A DNA stretch of 64,000 nt, from NCBI GenBank assembly GCA_038087015.1, contig JASBNA010000011.1, positions 496,001-560,000 of the forward strand, given 5' to 3'. A program made the translations under genes and the position numbers. Source of the DNA: Cerrena zonata. Taxonomy: Eukaryota > Basidiomycota > Agaricomycetes > Polyporales > Cerrenaceae. Below, one piece after another: positions 11,280 through 20,801 of the stretch. The notes under the pieces were generated by a model, which was not told where the DNA came from, did no database searches, and worked only from the letters and a program-made list of their open reading frames with translations. The stretch's first letter is position 1. Each line of letters starts with the position of its first letter.

Positions 11280-11582
11280 ATGCAATCGATACTATATGAT
11301 GCATTGCCCACCTCTGCACCAGACAATATTAACCACTCGGAGTCCAACCCAATGATGGAATTTCAAGTGCCAGTAGACGATGGCCTGGGGTTAGCTCACT
11401 ACGGCGACTCCACAACAAAGCAAATTTCGGAGAAGATTCTTGCATTTATGTATACTCTCTGCGCTTTGATCATCCTGATCATGGCAATCAATTTTGGCCT
11501 CGATTTTCAAGCCACTCGTGGCCAGAAAATTGGTATTGATACTCTTCCTCGTCCAGAAATTTGGATAGGGGGGCGGGGATGA
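11280..11582 (+). CDS. Small single-pass membrane protein, short copy
   Basis: 100 residues: an acidic N-terminal tail, one membrane span (ILAFMYTLCALIILIMAINF) and the short motif LPRPEIW. It matches the gene at 40467, which has the same start context (ACAGTCATGCA), the same span and the motif LPRPDIF followed by a longer tail. The member here stops just after a run of six G (GIDTLPRPEIWIGGRG), so the tail may have been lost through an indel in that run. A longer relative with RRPSQY at the equivalent site is at 45300-44272. The start at 11280 is chosen over the ATG at 11268 by comparison with the paralog. Function unknown. Confidence 0.55.
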   Translation: MQSILYDALPTSAPDNINHSESNPMMEFQVPVDDGLGLAHYGDSTTKQISEKILAFMYTLCALIILIMAINFGLDFQATRGQKIGIDTLPRPEIWIGGRG

Positions 11583-12247
11583 AGAGACGCATGGCTCGGG
11601 CAAGTTGACTTGGACTTCTGTTCGGGAGCATTTGAATGACTGATGATACAAACTTAGAAGGATCGGGTTTCACTGAGGACTTAGAGCGGAATGAATAATG
11701 GTTACAAGGCATACCTTCTAGTATAAAGCCCTTGCAGAGTGTATACATGTGGTGAATATGATGCTAATGGTGATACAAAGGACTTTGGGGTTTGGGGAAG
11801 ATGTATTTGTTTGCATACCTTCTGAGAAATACGGTTTAAAGTTAATTGAGTGCACCGACGATATTTGGGATGATGAGGTCGAATGGAACCATATTGAAAT
11901 TCGGATGACATCCGACGGAATACTGGCAGGCCGGATGGCGGTATGCGCCTAATCAGACCCATCTCGGCATAGCCTATTGTACATGTGTGAGTTGAACCTA
12001 CTTACTGGTGAAGTTGCGTGTGAGCATCAAGGGTGTTTGTTCCTTCTATACTTCGAACTTGATGCAGCCATGTTGGCTTCCATAACTAATCCGAGTCAGC
12101 ATCCCTGGCCTACATTAGTGTCAGACTTCACAATTTTCGACAGTGCTCCAGTGCTCACCGTCCCCCGATATCTCTTAGAAGTAAGTAACCAATTATATTG
12201 ACTTTTTTATGCCTCTAAATTCTTTACTTGTGATAGTTTAAGTTACT
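11583..12247. other. intergenic
   Basis: No convincing gene. Short frames at 11749-11952 and 11977-12201 lack motifs and may be remnants of the lost tail of the preceding gene. Confidence 0.4.
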
Positions 12248-13187
12248 ATGGCCACTATTAATCCGACTGAAGAGGGTACCATTGACTTCACTTACCAAGG
12301 AGAAACGTATCAGACATGGTACAAGGTCTACGGAGACATCAAGAATAGCTCTCGTACGCCTCTCGTCGTCCTACACGGCGGCCCTGGGATGTCCCATGAC
12401 TATCTCATTCCCATGTCAGATCTCACTCCCCTCGCCAATATCCCAACCATTTTCTACGATCAAGTCGGCAATGCACGCTCTACGCATATCAAGGATAAAC
12501 CAAAGACGTTTTGGTCCGCTGAGATCTTCGTTGAAGAGCTTGAGAACCTTCTCAAATACTTCGGTATCTCCGAGTCTTTTGATCTCTATGGTCATTCTTG
12601 GGGAGGCATTCTCGCTACCGAGTTTGAAGTCAGAAAGCAGCCTGCCGGACTGCGGAAACTGGTGCTTTCCAACACTCTCGCAGCGTTCTCGCTTTGGAAA
12701 GAGTCAATGAAACAGTTGGTCCAACCCTTCCCTGCCGATATCCAAGAAGCCTTGGCAAAGGGAATGGCGGATCCAAAGCGATACCGTCCTGCGCTGGAGA
12801 AGTTCCAAGGCGTGCATGCCTGCCCTATCGAACCTCGGCCCAAGGAATATGTTGATTCTCTCGAGTGGGTATTCGGGCCCGAAGGGAACCCTGCTATCGT
12901 CGGTTCAGGGTAGATATTTGTTAAACTCGCTTTTGAGAGTATTGACTGATGTATGACTATGAAGGATGTTGGAGGGCTGGTCAATTATTGATCGCCTTCA
13001 TCTCGTTCGTCCACCAACCTTGCTGATCAATGGCTCGATGGACATCTCCCAAGACTTCGTCGTCCAACCATTCTTTGACCATATCAGCAAAATCAAGTGG
13101 ATTGCGCTGGATGGCGTCGCACACTGCCCGTTCTGGGAAGTACGCGAGAATTACATGAAGTTGGTTGACAATTTTCTTGCATTGTAA
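12248..13187 (+). CDS. S33 proline-iminopeptidase-like hydrolase, no leader
   Basis: Exons 12248-12909 and 12965-13187 (55-bp phase-2 intron) give 294 residues. The protein begins directly with MATINPTEEGTIDFTYQGE, without signal peptide or presequence, so a cytosolic location is likely, unlike its paralogs. HGGPG is at 43-47; the GHSWGG elbow gives Ser117. Exon 2 carries NGSMDISQDF (acid) and VAHCPFWE (His), completing the triad. The cap region is close to that of the 46287 gene: both have the VRKQPAGL/VRRQPAGL motif and a Trp-Val-Phe-Gly-Pro segment before the intron. It lies between the small TM protein and the 7-TM protein, the same neighbours its relatives have in cluster half 2. Confidence 0.85.
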
Positions 13188-14029
13188 TACCCTTACGTAC
13201 GGGACGTGAATGTTGTAGCATTGTAAATCAGCATGAGTGATCCTTATTCCGACAAAGAAGATTGTTGAATGGAATGTAGAAATACTTAGCTATTACGAAT
13301 ATTGTGTACGGTTAACGTTGAGAGCAAATATTCACAATGACTCCTGCTTGAAATTGATATTATCAGAGTGGTGGGCTATTAGTGGTTGCTAGTAGCAGTC
13401 ACCTACGTATGAGACCACTGGCAGGTGTATCGCCGGCTAACAGTTAGATCGCCAACTAGCGCCTAGTAGTGCTCGGTCCTCGCTGGCAGTTCTTCCTCGC
13501 TGGCATTCGCCGCTTTACAAATTGTCATCATGATATGGAAGCATCCCTGAGATGCCCTACTATTGTATCTTAGTCTCTTCCGACTTGATATACAGATAAG
13601 GACATCTTGCAATTCATAACTATAATGCGCTCATACTCCCTCCGCCGCTCAGGAAGTATCATGCAGGGACCAGAGAAGCTCTTCCTGAGGTCGAATTCCT
13701 GGGCCCTGCCCCACTCTCTCAGCAATTCAAATATCTCGGATAACTCTACCAAGGCCGTGACTATCCCTAGTCAAACCGACAGGCTGAGGGGCTTCCAACT
13801 TGAAATGGCGAAGGCTATCCAATATCTCAACATTTCTATCAAGGGTCCAAGTTTCTTCGGTGTCTTCAAGTTCTTCATATGACTTTGGACCAGTGCCATC
13901 TAATCACCATCTAACCTCGTGGCGCTGACATTCGAAAGCCCTAGCGCTTCGATAGCAATGTCGTATTATAACTCTGGGTTGCCTCTGTAATGTATCGTCT
14001 CACCCGCAACCACCCTGAACCAAGAAAAA
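13188..14029. other. intergenic
   Basis: One open frame (13607-13882, +) has no motif. A C/G-rich imperfect repetitive patch around 13390-13510 is visible, with no assignable function. Confidence 0.4.
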
Positions 14030-15241
14030 ATGCCCAGTCCGTACGCCCCCAACGAATCCCCTCAAGATATATGGTTCGAACAGACCATTCACGGTGGGAT
14101 TCACATTGGTGGGATCGCCTACGGTAAGATCGATATATAACAAAAGGGGAATACTTCTAACTTTTCTCTCTGACACAGGCATTCACATTCTGATCTATTT
14201 TACGTGTACCTATTACTTGCTCCGAGAAAAAAGAAAAGGGAACTGGAGATGGCTTGCTTACATTACCTTACTTTTCGCACTCGGTACTCTCAATATCGCT
14301 TTCAACATGCACCTCGAGGAGGTGGAATGGATTGACGAGCGAAACTTCCCCGGCGGTCCTCTTGCCCATCTATTTGCGTCGCAAACCGGTGCACTCAATG
14401 TGGCCGGAGATGTACTCGCAAATCTTGTTCCAACATTCGCCGACAGTTTACTTGTGAGTCAACGTAATGTAAAGTGACTGAGTAGAATGCTAACCCATGA
14501 GACAAGGTTTACCGAGTGTATGTTATTTGGGGTACATGGTACATGGCTCTCGTTCCTAGCATTGCACTTCTGGCGACGTTGGGTATGTTGTTTGATGCCG
14601 AAGATAATTTGGACTAAACATATATACATATAGCTCTTGGAATTCTCTCTTCTATCCAAACCGCTCAACCAGATGCAAGTCTTTGGTCAGACGGTGTCCT
14701 CAACTTCAGTGTACCATTTTTCTCCCTCTCAATGGCTCTTAATATTTTCCTCACCCTTCTCCTTATCCTCCGTCTACTTTATATGCGCCACAAGATACAG
14801 TCGACTGTTGGTGTGCAATATGGTCGGACATATACCAACATCGCCACGATGGTACTGGAATCCGCATTACCGAACGCTTTGGTCTCTGTTGTGTTTGTAG
14901 TGCTATATGCAATACATAACCCAGCTGCCAATCTTCTATTGCCGCTTCAGGTTCAGACAAACGTAAGTCACACAATCCTTTTAGCAGGATCGATCTAACT
15001 CATCGTTACACAGTGCTTCTCGCCTGTCTTGATCATACTTCGTGTCGTTCGTGGACGAGCCTGGACGGCCGAGACTGTCTCTGACCTACAGAACAGAAGC
15101 AGATTACAATTCGGATCGGCATATACATCTACAGTTGTTGACGTGAATCGTGACAAGGATATCAATATATCCATGACTACGTTCAAACCCACATCGGGAT
15201 CTGACTCTCAGCTGAGGTCGGTATCCGGACTTACAGTCTAG
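14030..15241 (+). CDS. Mushroom-type 7-TM membrane protein, copy 1
   Basis: Seven-span membrane protein of a family expanded in Agaricomycetes; ligand and function unknown. Five exons: 14030-14123, 14179-14453, 14507-14582, 14634-14962, 15014-15241; 333 residues. Landmarks: WFEQ near the N-terminus before the first span, FALGTLNIAFNMH in the second, WIDERNFPGGPLA in the loop, FADSLLVYRVYVIWG, SVPFFSLSMALNIFLTLLLI, and VLESALPNALVSVVFVVLYA. The cytoplasmic tail starts LRVVRGRAW. Exons 2, 3 and 4 are 275, 76 and 329 bp, identical or nearly so in the other three copies (33812 on -, 43741 on -, 49034). It is most like the 49034 copy (shared LLYMRHKI[QT]ST and YAIHN). Not a STE3 pheromone receptor. 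Confidence 0.85.
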
Positions 15242-15853
15242 TCGTGCTATTTTTCCTTTTTCCGAAAACACATAAAGGTGGAATGGTTCCGAGACCCGAT
15301 ATAATTCTTGTACCAGGTATCACGCATGTACATTCATATATTGAAGTTACGTCAATCCTGAAATATCCCCCATAAACTTATGGTGGAGAGCCACATCGTT
15401 AACAGGAACGAAAACAAGAAAACTGACCATTTCGGTGGCATATTCCGATTCGATCTTTTGTTACAAGAGGACTATGGGTATAAGATCCCCACACCCTTCC
15501 ACCGACCTGTATATGCCCTGAGACCCCATTCCTTGTTAGCGCATCTTTTATGATCATCGCGTCGCGGCGATAAAAGTGGAGAAGAACGTTCAGTCTGAAT
15601 GTGCATTATTCATTAGCACGCTTTGGCCTCACCTCAAGTCCCTGACATTCTGAAAATAGGATTTGATTCTTTGCTTCATGTTGAATCTATCAGATATCTT
15701 CACATCATGGAAGGTGTTCAGGGTACTTGATGCCTGAACGCTTAGCCGCACCGCAATTGTGTTATGTACCCTGCATGGTAGGGAGACGACTCGGAGGGCG
15801 GAGCTGAGGATAGCTAGGGTCTCGTGGTTTTGTTGGGTATACCTTCCGATAAG
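15242..15853. other. intergenic
   Basis: 3' region of the 7-TM gene and promoter of the small secreted peptide; no other coding signal seen. Confidence 0.45.
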
Positions 15854-15862
15854 TATATAAAG
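15854..15862 (+). promoter_or_regulatory. TATA box of small secreted peptide gene
   Basis: TATATAAAG stands 83 bases before the ATG at 15937, with a CT-rich run (CATCTTTTTTACTTCACTC) between them. Confidence 0.55.
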
Positions 15863-15936
15863 TGAGGGAAAGAGCAGCAACTATCAGGGTGTAGCCTACT
15901 ACCAAGAATCGTTTCATCTTTTTTACTTCACTCGAT

Positions 15937-16182
15937 ATGCGATACTGCTTAAAGTACATTGTCTTGCTTGCCCTTTCCCTCTCAGCTGCAAGCGCAGCTA
16001 TCTCAGGCTTCGATTCCGATTTTGATCCCGGTTGGTTCTGTGTTCCAAGAATCTACAACTCAGAAAGGCTCATGAAGTTTACAGATATAGCTTGTCCCAC
16101 AGATACGAATGCGGATGGTATGGATGCGGAAGATACTGATACCACATCCGAGTCGTTGGTGAAGCTTGCTTTCTGCGTCTAA
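15937..16182 (+). CDS. Small secreted peptide, candidate peptide precursor sibling
   Basis: Starts with a clear signal peptide (YIVLLALSLSAASA). Unspliced, the frame is 81 residues. A 54-bp in-frame intron (GTTGG...TTTACAG, about 16030-16083) is likely, because it sits at the same place and phase as in the gene at 39386 (after a Pro codon, phase 1); the spliced product is 63 residues. It ends KLAFCV, and the stop is followed by TAAGGTAA, as in the 39386 gene (GLALCF then TAAGGTAA). The mature part is acidic (many Asp, Glu, Thr) with two Cys. Unlike the 39386 peptide it has no dibasic site. Role unknown; the location next to UstYa genes invites a precursor or effector interpretation. Confidence 0.6.
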   Translation: MRYCLKYIVLLALSLSAASAAISGFDSDFDPGWFCVPRIYNSERLMKFTDIACPTDTNADGMDAEDTDTTSESLVKLAFCV

Positions 16183-16651
16183 GGTAATCATCTTTTTATG
16201 CGCCTTCCGTGTCGTGGAGAAACCCTGATATTTGTACGTCTAGGATCTCCTGCAAGCACAAACTGTAATATGTAGAGAAATGTACAATGGAAACTGGCAC
16301 AAGTGGCGAATTTGATAATTTATATTTAATTGAATAACCAAGGTAAATGCTTGCGTCTTGCGGGCAAATAACCAACTATACCCATTTTGAGTCTTGCACG
16401 ACAGACGGGATGCTTCGATACCTCTAAACCTGTCGATTGAGTATTTGTTCTACATCATGTTCCGCTGCTAGTTATGAGGCTCCCAATAAGAAGCCAATAA
16501 GAGAGGCGGGATTTTCCGGATATGGCGCAACCCTACATAACATGTCGAGTTCCCAAGATAACTTTCTTTCACATAAGATGTATCTTCTCATCACAAATAC
16601 TTCACAAGCCCTGTCTCCGTTTTCATCTCTGAACCTATCTTGTCGCGCCCT

Positions 16652-17829
16652 ATGACGTCTCGAAAGTTCGTTCTGGCCTCACGATCCTCCCAACTTGCTC
16701 GGGTTCAAACCAATACGGTACTGGATACCCTAGCGGAAGCCTTCGCTTCGACAACGACGACTTTCGATACTTTCTTCACAACCACCTCGGGGGATCATAA
16801 TCAATCCCAGGCGCTCTATTTGCTAGGAGGAAAGTCTCTATGGACAGGAGAACTCGAAGTCGCACTCAAAGAGAGTGCTGTGGATATGCACTAGTAGTAC
16901 ACTGTTATAAGGATGTCCCGACCGTTTTACCTGATGGATGTGAGATCGCTGGAGTACTGGAGCGGGAGGACCCCGTCGATAGTCTGGTGGTCAAGAAGGG
17001 ACTTGCATACAAGTCGTTGGAGGAATTTCCGAAAGGTAGTGTCGTTGGCACGAGTAGTGTGAGAAGAGTAGCTCAGTTGAAGAGGCTGTTTCCCGGGCTG
17101 GTCTTCATGGATGTGGTGTGTGAAGTTCATTTAAATCATTTGTTTCTGTTCCTCGGAACTCATAAAGTTGACGATCCTAGCGAGGGAACCTGTGAGTCGT
17201 ACATTCGCGAGCGTATAGCCAACTCCCCACTAATCATTAAATAAATTCAATTTAGAGACACCCGACTGGCCAAATTAGATGCTGAAGACGGTCCTTATAC
17301 CGGACTCATCCTCGCAAAAGCCGGACTTGTTCGTCTTGGATGGGGATCCAGAATTACTGCAGACCTCCATCCCCCAATACTTTTTTACGCCGTTTCCCAA
17401 GGTGCACTCGCTCTCGAGATTCGCTCCGACGATCACGCAGCCCAGGAGTTTTGTCGGGCTATCACGCACTGGGAAACAGAATGGCGTTGTGCAGCCGAAC
17501 GTGCTTGCCTTCGAGTCCTCGAAGGAGGATGTAGTGTCCCTGTCGGTATCCACACTGAACTCTCAAAACTCGTAGGGAATAAGAATGGGTTCTTGAAGAT
17601 CACCGGTTGTATCACATCGATTGATGCGACGAAGCATGTACAACATACGTTGGAGGGTGATGTAAGGGGCTTGGGAGATGCAGAGGATCTGGGGGCCAAG
17701 TTGGCCAAGGTTTTGCTGGAGAGCGGCGGGAAAGCCATATTGGATGAAATTAATGTGGACCGGGAGAGGAGGATTCAGGAAGCGAAGACTACAGATGAAA
17801 AGAACGGTACCACGGCTGCTAGAAAATAG
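16652..17829 (+). CDS. HEM3: Hydroxymethylbilane synthase (porphobilinogen deaminase), frameshifted
   Basis: Third enzyme of heme synthesis: polymerises four porphobilinogens to hydroxymethylbilane on a dipyrromethane cofactor. Exons 16652-17115, an 11-bp microexon 17181-17191, and 17256-17829, about 348 residues if the frame is continuous. Family motifs: [53 protein letters not shown], the invariant [12 protein letters not shown] (R-G-N come from the microexon), [10 protein letters not shown] and the cofactor Cys in EGGCSVPVG. Between AVDM and [10 protein letters not shown] (about 16885-16897) the frame shifts by two bases and a TAG appears, with no room for an intron. Some usually constant residues differ (HCYKD for HSLKD, GDHN for GDRD). 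The gene is thus either a decaying second copy or intact with a sequence error. The ATG at 16652 is the first in frame with the family N-terminus. Confidence 0.85.
17181..17191 (+). other. 11-bp microexon of the HEM3 gene
   Basis: CGAGGGAACCT is bounded by GATCCTAG and GTGAGT. It supplies Arg-Gly-Asn and the first two bases of Leu, joining GATGTG (Asp-Val) to AGACACCCGACTG to give the family-constant V-R-G-N-L-D-T-R-L. Confidence 0.8.
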
Positions 17830-19065
17830 ATAAATCAAACCAACTGCTCCATTGTATATCTGTAATTAGTATGTTCAACGTGTAAGAACCAATGTTAGAC
17901 CACTCGTTCACTGTGTGACTTGTTGGTACCCAAACCATCATCGACTAAACTTTTCGCATTCACGCCTTTCTGTAACTCATTGCAGTCATCTTGCCCATGC
18001 ACCACATTCTATTATTACACTGTCTGTATCATCAATATTGATCTATTTACGGCCTGGTACAAGACTATTGACGACAAGGGACAACTTAAAATTCTATCCA
18101 AATAAGGCAAATGCCTCTGAGCCAAACATGTCAACACAATCGATTGATGATATGCCGCAGCAGTCACAACTCCTCCATCTCAACACTCCGAATCTTTTGC
18201 ATGGACGTATGAGCCCAGTCTCACACACCTTGCCTCCTTAGTACTTCTGATAATCCGATTCCGAACCCTCATGGGTACTGATCCATCTCATGGCGGGTAT
18301 CGAACTGTAACTCACGTTATGCTACTATGGCGAACTATCCTGGTTTATCCAATACCATCTGTGTCCAGCCGATTCTACATCATTCCCCGCAGCTGCTGAT
18401 TGAGAAGTGAGTGGTCGAGTGCTGCGGGCCACTGTCTCCACCGCTTGACGGATGGCGCTACTTCGTGTTGTTGCCACCCTATAGTTTAAAGCCTCTAACC
18501 GTAGGATGCTGCACATGCCAGATGCATGGATGTTGCTACATTGTAAAGCTCCTTATTCAAATAATTCTGATTTAGATTCACGCAGCACATACCGACTTGG
18601 AAGGTGATCCGACCGACCGCGCCAATCTTCCCAACCTGACTGCTGCGGGCATAGCCGTCATGGTGTGATTCTATTGGCTGCAATGCCTAAGTTCTGATCG
18701 GAAGCCTGGGTCTACAAAATCAAACAATGGTGGGTGCAAGCTTGTCATCGTATTGGGTTTATGTTCGATGCTGAAAAAAAGCACTAGTTAGCATCCGAGC
18801 AGGGTATGCTTCTGGCATCGCCATATCGTTATGTTAGAGTACATTCTCACCGGCAGAATACAAATATGGAAGTTCAAGTGAACGGTTCCATTTATATTCA
18901 CTCCGCCGGAGCGTGAGGACATACATGCATACATGCAATAATCGTATCCCTCGTTACCTACATCTCTAAGCAGTGCTTAGAAACGTCATAGGTATGTCCG
19001 TTCGTGCGGCGGTGAGTTGTGTGTTGTATGTCTGATGGCTTCTTGAAATAGCGAGAGCCTCGAAG
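17830..19065. other. long intergenic stretch
   Basis: No gene supportable on either strand over about 1.2 kb; frames at 17915-18241 and 18325-18683 have no motifs. Confidence 0.5.
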
Positions 19066-19073
19066 TATATAAG
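19066..19073 (+). promoter_or_regulatory. TATA box of Pro-rich secreted protein gene
   Basis: TATATAAG is 131 bases before the ATG at 19197, with a long CT-rich leader between. Confidence 0.55.
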
Positions 19074-19196
19074 ATGGATGAGGACTGAGAGGAAAGGTCA
19101 TCAAACAGCGACTTTCTCCTTTCTTTTACACATCTAGAACTTCATCTTCGACTCTTCAAATCTTCGACTTTCAATTCTTTCAAGCACTCACTCAAT

Positions 19197-20280
19197 ATGT
19201 TCTCTTCGCGCTTCATTTCCTTCGCCGTTGCAGCAGCGATGCTCATCGGCCAGGCTCAGGCAGCCCCTTTACTTGCTACTGACCCAGGTATGATTGCTTC
19301 TCATTACGATTTCGTTCGATTATACTAAATGATTTCATCTCATAGTTTCTGCTTGTGGTGCTTCCATCAATGCTAACCCAAACCTCGGCGCCACGTGTCA
19401 ATTCTCTTCCAACGGTGCTCCCATTGTTACTGGCAGTAAGTCGCATAAATGTTATTCAGCAACCTGATCCTGATCCATTTCTATAGCTTGTGTTGACCAG
19501 AACGGGAAGCTCACCTGCGTCGCTCCAGTCGTCCAGGCGGCGGCTACTAATCCGTCTCCGCGTGCCCTCAACCACCCTCCTCCACCCCAGGATGGACCGG
19601 GTGCCCCGCATCCTCCTTCTCCTCCTAAGCCCGCACCTCGTGCATTCAACGACCGCCCAGGCAACCCACCTCCACCTCAGCATGCTCCAGACAACCGTCC
19701 TCCTCCTCCTCGACCTGCGCCTCGTGCCTTCGATGATGGTCCTCACCCACCACCACCTAACCCGCCCAAGGATGCTCCTCCCCCGAGCCCTCTCAGGCCT
19801 GCACCTCGGGCATTCGACATCCCACCCCCACCTCACGATGCTCCTCCCCCTCCTCCGAAGCCTGCGCCTCGTGCATTGAATGATGGACCTCAGCCACCTC
19901 CACCTAACCCACCCAAGGACGTTCCTCCTCCGAGCCCTTTCAGGCCCGCGCCTCGTGCATTGGACATTCCTCCTCCTCCCCACAATGCTCCGATCGATCC
20001 TCATGCTCCCAAACCGTTCCCTCGTGCCTTCGATAACGGTCCGATCCCTCCACCACCTTTCAACCCGCCTCCCAAGCCGTTTGCCCGTGCTTTCAACAAT
20101 GGTCCGAACGCCCCACCTCCTAACGCGAACGGTCCCAACAACGGCCCTAACAATGGTCCTGCTCCTCCCCCTCCTAACAATCAGAACCCTCCTCCTCAGG
20201 CTCCTCCTAACAACAACAATAACAACCAGCCCCCTAGACAACCCCGCAAGCGTCTCTTCAGCCGTGCTGAACGATTCTGA
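19197..20280 (+). CDS. Secreted 4-Cys protein with Pro-rich PR-A[FL][DN] repeats
   Basis: Paralog of the 6984 gene. Exons 19197-19287, 19346-19435 and 19487-20280, 324 residues. A signal peptide (ends GQAQAAPLLATDP) is followed by the same four-Cys module (SACG, GATCQF, CVDQNGKLTC). The tail is made of about eight irregular units that start PAPR-AF[ND] or PAPR-AL[ND] and run into Pro/Asn blocks such as DGPHPPPPNPPKD. The last unit passes into Asn-Gly-Pro repeats, and the protein ends in a basic segment QPRKRLFSRAERF containing a Kex2-like KR. Each unit is delimited by Arg-Ala, which looks like a tandem-repeat precursor or an extensin-like wall protein. The tail is read in the only frame that continues the Cys module; other long frames here are shadows. 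Confidence 0.8.
19630..20110 (+). repeat. Pro-rich tandem coding repeat
   Basis: Imperfect repeats of 60-100 bases, each containing CCTGCACCTCG[TG]GC(A/C)TTC-like cores that encode APRAF or APRAL. They form the tail of the secreted protein above. Confidence 0.7.
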
Positions 20281-20801
20281 TTACTTTAGTGCAAGCTCCG
20301 ATGGAAGGAGATATTTTTCATGTAGAGTATGAGTAGAATAAATGCTAGGTGTGACGACAGTGTTACTTAATAACTGTACCCTCTTTTAGAGAATCATTGG
20401 ATGGTGTTTTTCAGACAACTTTGAGCTCGTAAAATGGGTCAATATTTCTCCATAGTCGTGCCTTACGAATATGCCAAACGTCATACGTTTTGGGAAAATA
20501 CTGCTGGAGGTTTACCGTATTTAAACTAGCCGCAGTACAACTCCATGTCCAATGTCAACTGGGAAAGGTGTCAATCATATCACCCAGTTAAACTTGCGAT
20601 TTACTCGGCTAAATGTAGTCTTTATTTCTACGGTATCGTTCCATACTCTAAGGGCATGCCGTTCTTGCTACTTGTGATGTCTCAACCACGAGGCGTTGCA
20701 GACCCGTTTCCTACGGTGTGACCTTAAGGCCAATGACAATCAAAATCTCGAAGTCGATTAATATTGACGATTGTGATATAATATATGGCACGAATAGTGA
20801 T
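20281..20801. other. intergenic between convergent genes
   Basis: 3' regions of the Pro-rich protein (+) and FunK1 A (-). No features recognised. Confidence 0.5.

Noticed and set aside
14030..15241. STE3-type pheromone receptor (mating-type B locus)
   Set aside because: Sequence landmarks (WFEQ, FPGGPLA, VLESALP) belong to another mushroom 7-TM family, and no CaaX-ended pheromone precursor was seen nearby.
19456..20332. Long Arg-rich and Leu-rich frames (261 and 150 codons) across the Pro-rich repeat
   Set aside because: Out-of-frame readings of the CCN-rich repeats; only the 19487-20280 frame joins the signal peptide and Cys module.
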